Shown: positions 18,145-28,517, counted from the stretch's first letter. The stretch: DNA of 64,000 nt from UBA7916 sp036121365 (GCA_036121365.1 JAZAFR010000007.1:1-64000), one strand, 5' to 3'. Translations and numbers: made by a program. The notes: generated by a model from the sequence alone, not told the origin.

Positions 18145-20589
18145 ATGGCTTCAGCACACGGCGAAAATCAAAAATCTTACGACTCATCTAATATTAAGGT
18201 TCTAAAAGGCTTAGATGCTGTCAGAAAACGTCCCGGCATGTACATTGGGGATACCGATGATGGAACAGGCCTTCACCACCTGGCTTGGGAAGTTCTAGAC
18301 AATTCCATTGATGAACACCTTGCTGGTCATTGCGATTATGTCAAAATGACCATTCATGCCGACGGCGCTATCAGCGTCTCTGATAATGGTCGAGGCATTC
18401 CTGTTGACACCCACCCTGAAGAAAAACGCTCTGCTGCAGAAGTCATTATGACCGTGTTGCATGCCGGAGGAAAATTTGACGATGATGCCTATAAAGTTTC
18501 AGGTGGGCTTCATGGTGTGGGCGTTTCTGTGGTCAACGCTTTATCAGAAAAGCTTGAGTTGACCATCGAAAAAAATGGAAATAAATACTTCCAAAGTTAC
18601 CAACTTGGTGTCCCTGACGCTCCCCTTGCAGTGTCTGGACAATCAGACAAGACTGGAACCAGTATTTACTTCAAGCCCTGTTCCCAAATTTTTGCTATTA
18701 CCGAATACAACTATGCACAGATTAGCTCACGCTTGCGAGAACTGGCTTTCCTAAATGCGGGAATCCATATTGAACTATTGGATGAGCGTACAGAACAATC
18801 CGAATCTTTCTTTTTTGAAGGTGGTATTAAATCGTTTGTATCATACCTCAATCAAAATAAAACACCAGTTAACCATGATATTTTCTCATTTGAGATTACA
18901 AAAAAAGACATTAACGTCTCTTGCGCCTTACAATGGCAAGATGGCTATCAAGAAAATGTTTACTGTTTTACAAATAACATCAAACAGAAAGATGGAGGCA
19001 CTCACCTTTCGGGTTTTCGTTCTAGTTTGACTCGTATACTAAATAAATATATGGAATCCATAGACAAAAAAGGCAAATTTTCCCCTGTTCAAGGAGAAGA
19101 TATCAGAGAGGGCCTGACTGCCATTATTTCTGTAAAAATGTTTGAGCCTAAGTTCTCATCCCAAACCAAAGATAAATTGGTATCATCTGAAGTAAAATCA
19201 ATTGTAGAAGCAACAATGGCTGAGGCAATGGAGGAGTTCCTACTTGAAAACCCTAAAGTTGCAAAATCTGTTACTCAAAAAATACTTGATGCCAGTATGG
19301 CCAGAGAAGCTGCAAAGCGTGCAAGAGAGATGGTGCGCAGAAAAAACTCTATTCAACTCAATAATCTTCCAGGAAAACTGGCGGACTGCCAACTACAAGA
19401 CCCCAAACTGTGTGAGGTCTTTATTGTTGAGGGGGACTCTGCTGGCGGAAATGCAAAACAGGGTCGTGATAGACGCAGCCAGGCCATACTTCCTCTGCGA
19501 GGAAAGATACTGAATGTTGAAAAAGCTCGTTTTGACAAAATGCTCGCCAACGAAGAAATTGCGACACTCATTAAAGCTTTTGGTTGTGGAATTGGAAAAG
19601 ATGGCTATGATCCAGCGAAGCTTCGCTATCATAAAATTGTGATTATGACTGATGCGGACATCGATGGTGCCCATATTAGAACATTGCTTTTGACCTTCTT
19701 ATACAGACAAATGCCAGATATCATCGAAAAAGGTCATGTCTATATTGCCCAACCCCCATTGTATAAAGTGACACAGAAAAAAAATGATCTCTATATGATT
19801 GATGATGAAGCCCTTCAAAAGCACCTTGCTTTTGGATCTATTGAGAATGCTCAGCTATACTTGTCAGAAGGAGAGAAAGAAGTCTCTCATCAATCTATGG
19901 AAAACTTTTGCCAGCTTTACTGGTCTGTCACACCTGCCATTGAGAGATCTTGTCATTACTACCCCAAAGAATTTATAGACTGCTTGTTGACTGTGCCCCC
20001 TTTTCCAAGTAGCACGCCGAAAGATAAAATAGCCATACAGTCTTGGTGCGACACTGTCGCTGAAGAGCTGAAAAAACGAGCTGTAAGGAAACAACATGGA
20101 CTTAGTATCACTGTTCAAGAATCGAAGGATCACCATGGAGACCTTTGTTATCATCCTGTTATTCAAAAGCACATGCACAATAAACTCATGAAATCCACCC
20201 CAGTCCATATCGAGTTTTTCGACTCCACTGATTATTCAAAAATCGCTAAAACATCGGAAGAAAGTTCGCATTTATTTTCGAAAGAGAGCAAGATACTGAT
20301 AGACAACACCTCAAAAGAAGTTCACAACTTACAGGATCTCATTGAAATACTCGACATGTCTATGCGTAAAAAAGTTGCCATTCAACGATACAAAGGTCTT
20401 GGGGAAATGAGTCCAGATCAACTTTGGGAAACCACAATGGATCCTGAAACCAGGACTTTCTATCAGGTTAAGATTGAAGATGCCATACAAGCAGACCAGC
20501 TATTTTCAGTACTTATGGGAGACCATGTGTCTCCTCGAAAGCAGTTTATTGAAAGCAATGCACACTTGGCTGAAAATGTGGACACCTAG
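18145..20589 (+). CDS. gyrB: DNA gyrase subunit B
   Basis: ATPase and TOPRIM subunit of gyrase, 814 aa (E. coli 804). GHKL ATP site: VLDNSIDEHLAG and DNGRGIPVD, then GGLHGVGVSVVNALS. TOPRIM: FIVEGDSAGGNAKQGRDRR and MTDADIDGAHIRTLLL. The C-terminal RYKGLGEMSPDQLWETTMDP block is canonical, and the gammaproteobacterial insert (about residues 560-720) is present. It has its own promoter and is separated from recF by dps on the other strand. Confidence 0.97.
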   Translation: MASAHGENQKSYDSSNIKVLKGLDAVRKRPGMYIGDTDDGTGLHHLAWEVLDNSIDEHLAGHCDYVKMTIHADGAISVSDNGRGIPVDTHPEEKRSAAEVIMTVLHAGGKFDDDAYKVSGGLHGVGVSVVNALSEKLELTIEKNGNKYFQSYQLGVPDAPLAVSGQSDKTGTSIYFKPCSQIFAITEYNYAQISSRLRELAFLNAGIHIELLDERTEQSESFFFEGGIKSFVSYLNQNKTPVNHDIFSFEITKKDINVSCALQWQDGYQENVYCFTNNIKQKDGGTHLSGFRSSLTRILNKYMESIDKKGKFSPVQGEDIREGLTAIISVKMFEPKFSSQTKDKLVSSEVKSIVEATMAEAMEEFLLENPKVAKSVTQKILDASMAREAAKRAREMVRRKNSIQLNNLPGKLADCQLQDPKLCEVFIVEGDSAGGNAKQGRDRRSQAILPLRGKILNVEKARFDKMLANEEIATLIKAFGCGIGKDGYDPAKLRYHKIVIMTDADIDGAHIRTLLLTFLYRQMPDIIEKGHVYIAQPPLYKVTQKKNDLYMIDDEALQKHLAFGSIENAQLYLSEGEKEVSHQSMENFCQLYWSVTPAIERSCHYYPKEFIDCLLTVPPFPSSTPKDKIAIQSWCDTVAEELKKRAVRKQHGLSITVQESKDHHGDLCYHPVIQKHMHNKLMKSTPVHIEFFDSTDYSKIAKTSEESSHLFSKESKILIDNTSKEVHNLQDLIEILDMSMRKKVAIQRYKGLGEMSPDQLWETTMDPETRTFYQVKIEDAIQADQLFSVLMGDHVSPRKQFIESNAHLAENVDT

Positions 20590-20732
20590 CATACAGATAA
20601 ACTGCTAAAAGATTTGATAAAGAAGTGTAGTGGAAACTGGCCATTTGCATTTTGATGTCATTTGTTTTATTGTCAATACGGATGCGATGCTTATTTGTCT
20701 CAACATGCTTAATTGTATTTCTGGAAATTATT

Positions 20733-21506
20733 ATGACACACAGCAATTTTATCATCACGATGTCACCTGCTAAAAAATTTGCAAGTTCTTTTGACACACC
20801 AAGTATTGATATGAGCCAACCTCATTTTCTCAGTCTAGCAGACGAGCTGGCAGACAAGCTAAGAAAACTATCAAAAGAAGACTTACAAAAGACAATGTCT
20901 ATCAGCGATGCCATTGCCAGTCTAAACCATCTACGCTACCAGTCATATCAAGATAAATTTAAACATGGAGATCCTTGCGGACTGCTGTTTGCAGGCGATG
21001 CTTTTAAAAGCCTAGAATTAGCCTCATTTTCGACAGAAGACCTAACCAGAGCACAGAGTTCACTTTTTATTATTTCAGGCCTGTATGGCCTCCTCAGGCC
21101 GCTCGATAAAATCCAACCCTATCGGCTAGAAATGGGCTGCAAGATTAAAAGTTTTTTGGGCTTCAGCTTACCGGAGTATTGGCAGAAAACCTTGACCGAT
21201 CACATCAATACCATTGCAAATTCTGAAGGAAAAACACACCACCTCAACCTAGCATCGCAAGAATATTCACAAAGCATTGATCAGCATCGGCTGTCTATCC
21301 CCTCCATCAACTTTGTCTTCGCCACTCCAAATCCCAATGGTTATAAAATCATTGGCATCAAAGCAAAAAAAGCCCGTGGCGCAATGATACGTTTCCTCTT
21401 AACAAAACCAGCTGTCTCTCTTAATGAAATTCGATCTTTTGCTCAAGGATACACCTACAGTAAATCACATTCGACTGACGATACTTATGTGTTTTTAGAA
21501 TCCTAA
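20733..21506 (+). CDS. yaaA: Peroxide stress protein YaaA
   Basis: YaaA/DUF328 family, which lowers free iron and oxidative DNA damage during peroxide stress. Landmarks: ITMSPAKKF at the N-terminus (family ISPAK), LSLADELADKLRKLS, LFIISGLYGLLRPLD, KIQPYRLEMG, and the C-terminal KKARGAMIRFLL. The ATG at 20733 gives 257 aa, matching E. coli YaaA (258), with GGAAA 7 nt upstream; the frame is open further upstream but is not needed. It follows dps and gyrB, which fits an iron/peroxide theme. Confidence 0.9.
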   Translation: MTHSNFIITMSPAKKFASSFDTPSIDMSQPHFLSLADELADKLRKLSKEDLQKTMSISDAIASLNHLRYQSYQDKFKHGDPCGLLFAGDAFKSLELASFSTEDLTRAQSSLFIISGLYGLLRPLDKIQPYRLEMGCKIKSFLGFSLPEYWQKTLTDHINTIANSEGKTHHLNLASQEYSQSIDQHRLSIPSINFVFATPNPNGYKIIGIKAKKARGAMIRFLLTKPAVSLNEIRSFAQGYTYSKSHSTDDTYVFLES

Positions 21507-21522
21507 ATCCAAAGCAACCTGT

Positions 21523-21536
21523 GATTCACGTGAAAC
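21523..21536 (+). promoter_or_regulatory. parS-like site 1
   Basis: GATTCACGTGAAAC, extending to tGATTCACGTGAAACa. It differs from the classical chromosomal parS palindrome TGTTTCACGTGAAACA at one position (A for T in the left arm). Confidence 0.85.
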
Positions 21537-21949
21537 AATACTCAAGACAGTCACACAATATCCATTACCTAATGAGACCTTCTACTCATTAGTCGCTTTA
21601 TCCAATACGTTCTCTCTATTATACTTTAAGCATATTCTTGCTCAGGATTCTTCTATCACATCAATTTATATATTTTTAAATTTTCTTTTCCCCTCACCGA
21701 CAATCTGGCGCACATGCTACTTTCCTAAAAAAAACTGTCCTGATTGTTCTTTAGTTATATATCTCCGATACTTTCTTAGCGTACAATTGAAATCATGTTC
21801 GGCTCACACATTTCAGTCACATCAGTGCACCGATTTATGGTCTTCAAACTGGCCTTTTATTTTGATCACTCTTGAAATCCTATTTTTTAATCATACTCTT
21901 CCTTAATTTTTAACTTCTTATTATGGCATTCCTATCACAACCGCGCATT

Positions 21950-21963
21950 GATTCACGTGAAAC
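21950..21963 (+). promoter_or_regulatory. parS-like site 2
   Basis: GATTCACGTGAAAC in the same orientation as site 1, with the same flanking T and A, so 15 of 16 positions match the classical parS. Confidence 0.85.
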
Positions 21964-22279
21964 AAATCTACCACACCTGATTAGAATGACCCATCAGATG
22001 GGCCAGATCAATGTTTTTCGCTTTTCCAAATTGCGTACTAATCATTGGTCTATCCACTCATATTGTTTTGGCTTATTTTTCTTGTATTATTTTACCTAAT
22101 GCTCCTGCTTTTAAAAATATAAACCACAGTGTGGTGGCTACCACTGCATTGATAATCAATTGTTACGTCTGTAAGCATACCCTCCTGTGTGAACAATTAC
22201 AGATTAAAGCAGATCAAGACTTTCGAGTAGTTTTTCTTGTCTTAGGTTTTTTTGTGAGTAGTAGATGGTGTTGTTGAAC

Positions 22280-23084
22280 TCATGAGAGATTTTTTTTAGA
22301 GCTCCTGTACCCTTTCTTCTTCATTGAAGTTGTAATCCATTTTCAGTTTGTTTGTTTAGCTCAACAACAGCCAGTGGCTTGTTTTTTTCAATTTGATTTT
22401 TAGCACCTTGCATGGCTAAACTCTCATACCCTTCAACGTCTAAGTGTAACAGTCCAAGAGGATACTCCTCGACATGACTACTTTCAATGATTTCGTCGAT
22501 AGTTCTGATAGTGATGGTGCCATTAGGGTTCGGCTTAACTTGATACATTGGTGACGCTACTTTTTTAGCAAAAAAAGAGGTGAACTTTTTTCTTGTTGTG
22601 ATCTCTTCTCCCTTTGATCTTTCGTCCCCCACGGCTGTATGCACAATAATTAGATTCTCAAGTCCATTGAGCTTAGCAATCTTGTTGGTGAATTCAATCT
22701 TTTGCTTATTTGGGTCTGCGGTTATTATCTTTATATCTCTACTTAAATCCTTAGCGAACTTTGCCAGCCATAACGATGTATCGCCAACATACGGCCCAGC
22801 ATCGAAAATCAGGGATTTTGATTGACTTTGCTCAATGAATGTAAATAGCAACTGATTGGTTTCTGGTTCTTTTGTTAACTCGCGAAGAAAGAGTTCTGTC
22901 ATGGGACCGGCGCCTGGTATTTTCAAATGTATCTTGGGAAGTTGCTCAACCCCAGTTTGTCGAAAGTGTGTCTAACTCTCTGATGATTGTTCGCCGAGAT
23001 CACCATATAAGCACACGGCACTAAAAAGAATAAGAGAAAAAAGACGAAAATAGACCTTATGTTGTAAATAGAAACGCTTACCAT
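22280..23084 (-). pseudogene. FkbM-family methyltransferase gene with two frameshifts
   Basis: The central frame (22321-22926) encodes a clear FkbM-type SAM methyltransferase: FDAGPYVGDTSLWLAKFA, then LLHLDVEGYESLAMQGA. Two single-base losses seem to break it. Upstream, an ATG at 23082-23084 opens a signal-anchor-like stretch (IFVFFLLFFLVPCAYMVI) that joins the central frame if one T is added at the run at 22963-22965 (minus strand). Downstream, adding one A at 22340-22343 restores ELNKQTEKWITTSMKKKGY, the usual FkbM end. It is either a young pseudogene or carries homopolymer sequencing errors. A TTG-started 201 aa version is the alternative reading. Confidence 0.6.
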
Positions 23085-23349
23085 AATACTTTCATATCAA
23101 AAAACCAACAAATAAACTACTCTTCTTTTTTTTACTGTCAATACTTATCTAACACGTGTGTTTTAAATTCATTTTTTTAACCCATCGATGTTCAAACTTT
23201 ACATGCCACTGACTGATGATAGGGTTGATCACCACAATTTATCTTTGGAATCTTATAATCACATGCGGACATATTAATGAAGAATATGCCTGTTTTTTTA
23301 TTGACGTCAGTTTCTGATAGCCATTCCAAACACTCTATATTCATCCAAA

Positions 23350-23363
23350 GATTCACGTGAAAC
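23350..23363 (+). promoter_or_regulatory. parS-like site 3
   Basis: GATTCACGTGAAAC, flanked by A and G, in the same orientation as the other sites. Confidence 0.85.
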
Positions 23364-23825
23364 GTTTTAGGCAATTGAAGTCTGTAGTGAGTCATTTTAA
23401 ATCACATAACACACAGAACGCACCACCAAGAAAACAGAACTGATAAATAATCTTGAGTATCTTCATGCATCCCATACAATCACTTTACAATACGATACAA
23501 CCTACTGCGCCTACTGCCCTGAAAGAGAGAACTTAGGTTTTTTTTTATTGAAGTAAGATTCAATATACACAAACCGTCCCTTGGATCCTTTATCTATTAT
23601 TCTGATATCATGTTTAATACAGCCAGTAATGACTGTTACTTTTTGTCAAATCTAAGTACCAAATAAAACTCTGCGACCATTTCATCCTGTTTGTAATATA
23701 AAATTCAGCAGTGAAGATGCTTCTTGATTGGCAATAAATCGCACCATCGTTTCTAAACAGGTGCACAACAATGATCCTTTCATTACTGGACACGAGTATA
23801 TTCTGCCACAATAATCTTCTCACAT

Positions 23826-23839
23826 GATTCACGTGAAAC
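23826..23839 (+). promoter_or_regulatory. parS-like site 4
   Basis: GATTCACGTGAAAC, flanked by T and G, 476 bp from site 3. Confidence 0.85.
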
Positions 23840-24565
23840 GAAATGAAAATATATTTATCCATCATTTAGAATAATAGTCTTAGGCTAACTGTTTTTTATA
23901 TGCTCTCTTTTATGAAATCTTCTGTGCTACTACAAACTTTCATACAAACATCAGTGGTGCTTTATTTGATTTTAATGCACCATATCCATTTATTCGTATT
24001 TTGTAAAATCCAATTCTATGACTTAAGAAGAAATTTGGTTGACACCACAATTGTGTGTTTCTCATAGGCTACATTGGCAATTAAAAATCTCTAACTCCAC
24101 TATATTAATCTCCAATAAGCTTATGCAATCGTAAGTCAGTATATTTTATATGACACCAGTATTTCACATTGCAAAAATAGCACTGCCGTTGGGTTTCAAT
24201 ATTAAGGCCCTCTTTGAGATTCATCTAGTCTTACCTCTCCAAATAAACACCACATTACGGGTGGTATTCTATATTTTTTGTCAACTTTCAGATAACGATA
24301 TTACTATGTGTTTGTACAACGAATACCGTCTTATCTTTGATCATGGAGACCGTGTCTTTGCCATGTTTATTATGAATATTATTCGCATTGACAATGCAAT
24401 TCTTATCTTAACTTATCTCTTTTTGGAAATACAATCCAAGCGACTACGCTGTGTATATACGACTTCATAACACCTATTCTAATTGACCATTATTGACAAT
24501 CAATGCACCCTAGTCGGACCTTGTAAATAAAACCAGAATCTTGAATACCCCTAAGCAGACAGAAA

Positions 24566-24579
24566 GATTCACGTGGAAC
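24566..24579 (+). promoter_or_regulatory. parS-like site 5 (variant)
   Basis: GATTCACGTGGAAC: the only site with an extra change (G for A in the right arm). It ends 2 bp before the stop codon of the SDR gene and probably binds ParB more weakly. Confidence 0.75.
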
Positions 24580-24581
24580 AG

Positions 24582-25592
24582 TTATACATCCACGTTCTTC
24601 TCCAGGAAGCTTGCTGTCATATCCCACAATTCATCCTGTAATGACTGATTATTAGCGTCTTTATGTAATTTTGCAAGCCCAGGAACCCCCTGTAGCTCGA
24701 AGAAACCACTTGGCCCTGTATACACAAAAGGTTCTTGTCGGAATGCTGCATCGAGAGCTGATAATGCTGCATTCAACATGGACGGCTGCGATAACTTTAA
24801 TTTGCAGCCCAGCTTTAACAGCAAGCTACGATTATTACCAGAAAACAAACTAGAAATACTATTCAGCCATGTTTGATTGACAATTTCCTTATTGATGTTT
24901 GTCACAGCATAACCTGGATGCACAGGTAGAGACATCGCTTCTGATCCGATTTGAGACAATTGCCTGTTGAGTTTTTTTGCAAACAAGATGTTTGCAAACT
25001 TACTATCTGCATATGCGTTGTTCATATTAGCGAAGACAAACTGTTTCCTATTCGTGGCGCTAAAATACTTTGCGAAATTATATGGAGAAGAATGATACCA
25101 ATGCGCAACAGAGCTTTGCACAATGACACGATTCTCTTTTCTTGTCCCCAATAAAGGCAATAGACCTGTAATGAATGAAAAATGTCCAATGTGATTGACG
25201 AAAAAAGTTTCGTTCAAACCGATTAAATTTTGGGCATCACTGGCACCTATCATCCCAGCATTTGCAAAAATAAAGTCAATTTTGATATTCATGTCTTTAA
25301 TTGCCTCCACAGCTGTTGCACAGCTGCGGAGATCAGAAAGATCGAGTGTTTGAACCACATAACTGGATTCTTTATTATGACTGGACAGCACTTCCACCAC
25401 GGATTGCGCCTTGGTTTTTGAACGCGCGCAGAGCAAGATATTAAACCCCTTATTGGCGAGTGCAAAGCATAATGCTTTTCCAATCCCGTCTGTAGCACCT
25501 GTGAGAACAACCCATTTGCCTTGCCCTTGTGGTATTCTGTCTAACACTGTTTGACAGATAGAATTATTCTCTCCCTGTATTGGTATGCCCAT
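24582..25592 (-). CDS. Short-chain dehydrogenase/reductase
   Basis: SDR oxidoreductase with an NAD(P)-binding Rossmann fold. The cofactor motif TGATDGIG (about residue 31) and basic CARSKTKA suggest NADP. NAG is at IFANAGMIG, the catalytic Ser lies in VIVQSSVAHW and the YxxxK motif is YADSKFAN. The arrangement resembles retinol/WW-domain-type SDRs; the substrate is unknown. I chose the ATG at 25590-25592 because a perfect AAGGAGG lies 4 nt upstream; the longer frame would start with GTG inside a parS site. Flanked by parS sites 5 and 6. Confidence 0.88.
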   Translation of the reverse strand: MGIPIQGENNSICQTVLDRIPQGQGKWVVLTGATDGIGKALCFALANKGFNILLCARSKTKAQSVVEVLSSHNKESSYVVQTLDLSDLRSCATAVEAIKDMNIKIDFIFANAGMIGASDAQNLIGLNETFFVNHIGHFSFITGLLPLLGTRKENRVIVQSSVAHWYHSSPYNFAKYFSATNRKQFVFANMNNAYADSKFANILFAKKLNRQLSQIGSEAMSLPVHPGYAVTNINKEIVNQTWLNSISSLFSGNNRSLLLKLGCKLKLSQPSMLNAALSALDAAFRQEPFVYTGPSGFFELQGVPGLAKLHKDANNQSLQDELWDMTASFLEKNVDV

Positions 25593-25660
25593 GTCGCCTC
25601 CTTGATCTCTTACAATGTGCCATTGTATAATAATTTCATCATTGATTCCAGAAACCCGTT

Positions 25661-25674
25661 GATTCACGTGAAAC
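25661..25674 (+). promoter_or_regulatory. parS-like site 6
   Basis: GATTCACGTGAAAC, flanked by T and C, about 70 bp upstream of the SDR start codon. Confidence 0.85.
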
Positions 25675-26325
25675 CCACCTCAAACTCATTGATCTTATTC
25701 TCAACCGATCCAATAAATACGGATTACTCCATGCAACGGTAAAGACCCCTTAATTCGCAACCTTAGATTCTTTGCACTAGAATGTCTTACCTCACTATCA
25801 TGAAAAACAACAAAATCTATTCTGATAAGCATCATGAAATGAAGTGATTTTTTGGATTTTATTGAGACGTACTCTCTCTTTCACTCAAATTTTTTAAAAA
25901 TAGGCGAGATATCCATAGCGTTCAATATGGATTATAGAAGTTTAATGATCCTCTTTTAATATCGTCAATCAAGTATCCACATTTGGCAGACAGACGTGTT
26001 AATGCACATTTTACCCGCAAAGAAAAACTCGTAACACTGACTCAGGATTGAGTGGTAATTTATCTACAGAGTTTCTCAATGGATAATGACATTCATTCGC
26101 GGACAGGAACTTTCAAAAGTAAGCACAAACATGAATGGCCCCTCATTGAATAGATGCTGCATATTGACCTACTGTGAACCATATACCTGTGACACCTCTA
26201 TTTATAAAATCATAACGGCCCATATTTATCACAACGTCACATCATTAAAGATCGCATATTATCTTGCAGCCCTAAGCAAACCTTTACATCCACTCATGAG
26301 TGATTTTAACACAGCTAAGGCGTGT

Positions 26326-26339
26326 GATTCACGTGAAAC
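26326..26339 (+). promoter_or_regulatory. parS-like site 7
   Basis: GATTCACGTGAAAC, flanked by T and G. It is the last of the series, 30 bp beyond the 3' end of priA. Confidence 0.85.
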
Positions 26340-26369
26340 GCACTTTTATGAATGTCCATCTTACGTTTT

Positions 26370-28517
26370 CTAAATCTCTACAGGGTCCCTGTCTATAACT
26401 AATGTAGCTCGCGTGTGTAGTGTACTCTCAAAACGAGAAACTGTCTGTAATGCCCCGTGTATCTCAGCCCTGGTTTGTGCTTGTAACAGCAACACCACTC
26501 TATAACTCCCTTTCAACTTCGCTTGCAAGCTTGGCATTGGCCCTATAACGGTGACCTGTTTGTGCGACCTTTTTATGCCTTCTGCTAAATTGGATGCAAG
26601 CTTTAATATGCGCTCCTGTTTCTTACCTGAAAAATGAATGGCTGCCTGTGTAGTATACGGGGGTAGGGCATATTGAGACCTTTCCTCCAACAACCCACTT
26701 GCGCCCTTTAGATACTCATGCGATACGACATACTTCCAGATGGGGTTTTCGATATGCGCCGTCTGAATCAAAACACGCCCCTTGGACCCATCACGACCAG
26801 ACCGACCAACAACCTGATGCATCTGTGCAAACAAATGCTCCCGCGCCTTATAATCCTTACTGAATAAGGACTGATCTGCCCCCATAACCACCACTGCATC
26901 TAAATTTTCTATATGATGCCCCTTGACCAACATCTGAGTTGCTACAATCACTTTGGGTCCAGGCCTATGTATGACTTCTAATAACGCCTCTATCTGTCTC
27001 CATGTCTTGCACGAGTCTCTGTCCATTTTTAAAATATCGACGCCAGTCAAATGCGACTGTAGAAAAATGGCCACCTTTTCCGTACCCTCTCCAAGCGGTA
27101 TACAAGTCTTTAACTGACAATGCTCACAACGATAGTCTACCTTGCGCTTGACCTGACAGCGATGACACTCCATCATTTTTTCGCTTTGATGATAAGTCAT
27201 CGTCCGCTCACAACCATGGCACAATAAATTCTTGTCACACCCTGGGCACCACAAACATGGTGCATAGCCGCGTCTATTTATGAACACCAGAACCCGCTTG
27301 CCTTTGGCTAACGTGTCTTTAATGACCTCTAAAGAGCGAGAAGCAAAACCAACCTCTGTTTTCCCTCCCTTGATTGAAACCAACTCAACTTCTGGCAAAC
27401 AATACCCTTTAAAACGCTCATTCAAACGATGCTCAGCCAACAAACCATCTGAAATCAACTTTAAAGCAGCCAAGCTAGGTGTTGCTGAACCGAGAACCAA
27501 ATGCGCCTTTTGTGCCTTAGCGCGCATAAAGCTCACACCGCGTGCAGAATAGCGAATTTGTGACATCTGCTGATAAGAAAGATCATGCTCCTCATCAATA
27601 ATAATGGCCTTCAAATGGGGCAGGGGGGCAAATAATGCTGAACGCGTACCTATTAATAGCTGCACTCCTCCTGTCGAACAGTCATGCCATGTCTGATGCC
27701 GCTGAGTGTCTGACAACCCTGAATGCAAACACCCCACAACAGTTGGGTCAAAATAATCGCTTACACGTTTAATCAATTGTGGCGTTAAACCAATTTCAGG
27801 TACAAGCATCAATACCTGCCCTCCCTTTGATATCCAATGCTGCGCCAATGCAATATACAAATAAGTCTTTCCACTCCCTGTCACACCGTAGATGTAGTGA
27901 TTTTTTTGCACTTCTTCTTGCACAATGGCCTCTAATATGGCTTGCTGATTTTCGGTTAGGTTTGGATTTTCAACCTGTGGAGTAGGGGGTGCGCTTTGAG
28001 TTCTTAGCATCCCTTTTTCCAAGCATTGCTTAATGGTCGAGCTCCTAAAACCTGCCGATAATAAATCTCCACAACGCTTGCCTCCGCCCTCTTTCAATAT
28101 CCAATCATACAACCTCCAAGCAGACGCAGTAAGGTGAGACCTGGCCACAACCCTGTCAACTCGTGCCTCATACCTATCTGAACTTGGATCCTCTTCTGAC
28201 TCCCACATGTGCTTAGGTAGACACATTTGCAATAGTCGTGACAGGTCTGTGGAATAATAGTGACAAAAACTTTTATAGAATGCCTCCTGAAGAGATAGAA
28301 AACCTCTATTCTCTAGTATAGACTCTACCTTTTTTACCTTACTTTGGCACACAGATAACGTCCCACTCAGTCCCACCACCATGCCAATGATATTGGTATT
28401 ACGATAGGGCACCTTGACCCGAACCCCAAATGGGTAATCTGTTGCACTTGTTCCATCTTTAGCCAGATAGTCCAGCTGAAAAGGCAAGCGCTTAACCACC
28501 ACTTTACACACCAACAT
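26370..28517 (-). CDS. priA: Primosomal protein N' (replication restart helicase)
   Basis: PriA reloads the replisome at stalled forks. 715 aa (E. coli 732). Helicase motifs: GVTGSGKTYLY (Walker A), DEEHD (motif II) and LGSATPSLAAL (motif III). The zinc-binding insert between helicase lobes is intact, with paired Cys in CLWCPGC, LCHGCE, ECHRCQ and RCEHCQ. The C-terminal VGRSGRDGSKGRVLIQT is typical. A possible extended -10 (TGTTATAGT) lies about 30 nt upstream on the minus strand. Confidence 0.96.
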   Translation of the reverse strand: MLVCKVVVKRLPFQLDYLAKDGTSATDYPFGVRVKVPYRNTNIIGMVVGLSGTLSVCQSKVKKVESILENRGFLSLQEAFYKSFCHYYSTDLSRLLQMCLPKHMWESEEDPSSDRYEARVDRVVARSHLTASAWRLYDWILKEGGGKRCGDLLSAGFRSSTIKQCLEKGMLRTQSAPPTPQVENPNLTENQQAILEAIVQEEVQKNHYIYGVTGSGKTYLYIALAQHWISKGGQVLMLVPEIGLTPQLIKRVSDYFDPTVVGCLHSGLSDTQRHQTWHDCSTGGVQLLIGTRSALFAPLPHLKAIIIDEEHDLSYQQMSQIRYSARGVSFMRAKAQKAHLVLGSATPSLAALKLISDGLLAEHRLNERFKGYCLPEVELVSIKGGKTEVGFASRSLEVIKDTLAKGKRVLVFINRRGYAPCLWCPGCDKNLLCHGCERTMTYHQSEKMMECHRCQVKRKVDYRCEHCQLKTCIPLGEGTEKVAIFLQSHLTGVDILKMDRDSCKTWRQIEALLEVIHRPGPKVIVATQMLVKGHHIENLDAVVVMGADQSLFSKDYKAREHLFAQMHQVVGRSGRDGSKGRVLIQTAHIENPIWKYVVSHEYLKGASGLLEERSQYALPPYTTQAAIHFSGKKQERILKLASNLAEGIKRSHKQVTVIGPMPSLQAKLKGSYRVVLLLQAQTRAEIHGALQTVSRFESTLHTRATLVIDRDPVEI

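Larger units (their letters stand above)
21507..22279. other. Gene-poor AT-rich stretch with two parS sites
   Basis: No convincing gene. The only longer frame (about 22011-22277, plus strand) lacks an SD and has protein-unlike composition. Two parS-like sites lie at 21523-21536 and 21950-21963. The rest shows no repeat or hairpin that I could support. Confidence 0.6.
23085..24581. other. Gene-poor stretch with three parS sites
   Basis: About 1.5 kb with no recognisable gene. Small frames at 23192-23395 and 23614-23865 (minus) are partly created by the parS sequence itself (read as FHVN), and 24150-24470 (plus) has no SD and resembles nothing. Holds parS-like sites at 23350, 23826 and 24566. 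Base composition is AT-rich throughout. Confidence 0.6.
25593..26369. other. Gene-poor stretch with two parS sites
   Basis: 777 bp upstream of the SDR gene and downstream of priA. No gene supported. Holds parS-like sites at 25661 and 26326. The frame at 26086-26373 (plus) has no SD and runs into priA antisense. Confidence 0.6.

Noticed and set aside
23192..23865. Two small minus-strand frames sharing an FHVN motif
   Set aside because: The shared residues are the translation of the parS site; the rest of the two frames is unrelated and lacks SDs.
24150..24470. 106 aa plus-strand frame in the parS region
   Set aside because: No SD, no recognisable motif, hydrophobic by base composition; the surrounding AT-rich DNA yields similar frames.
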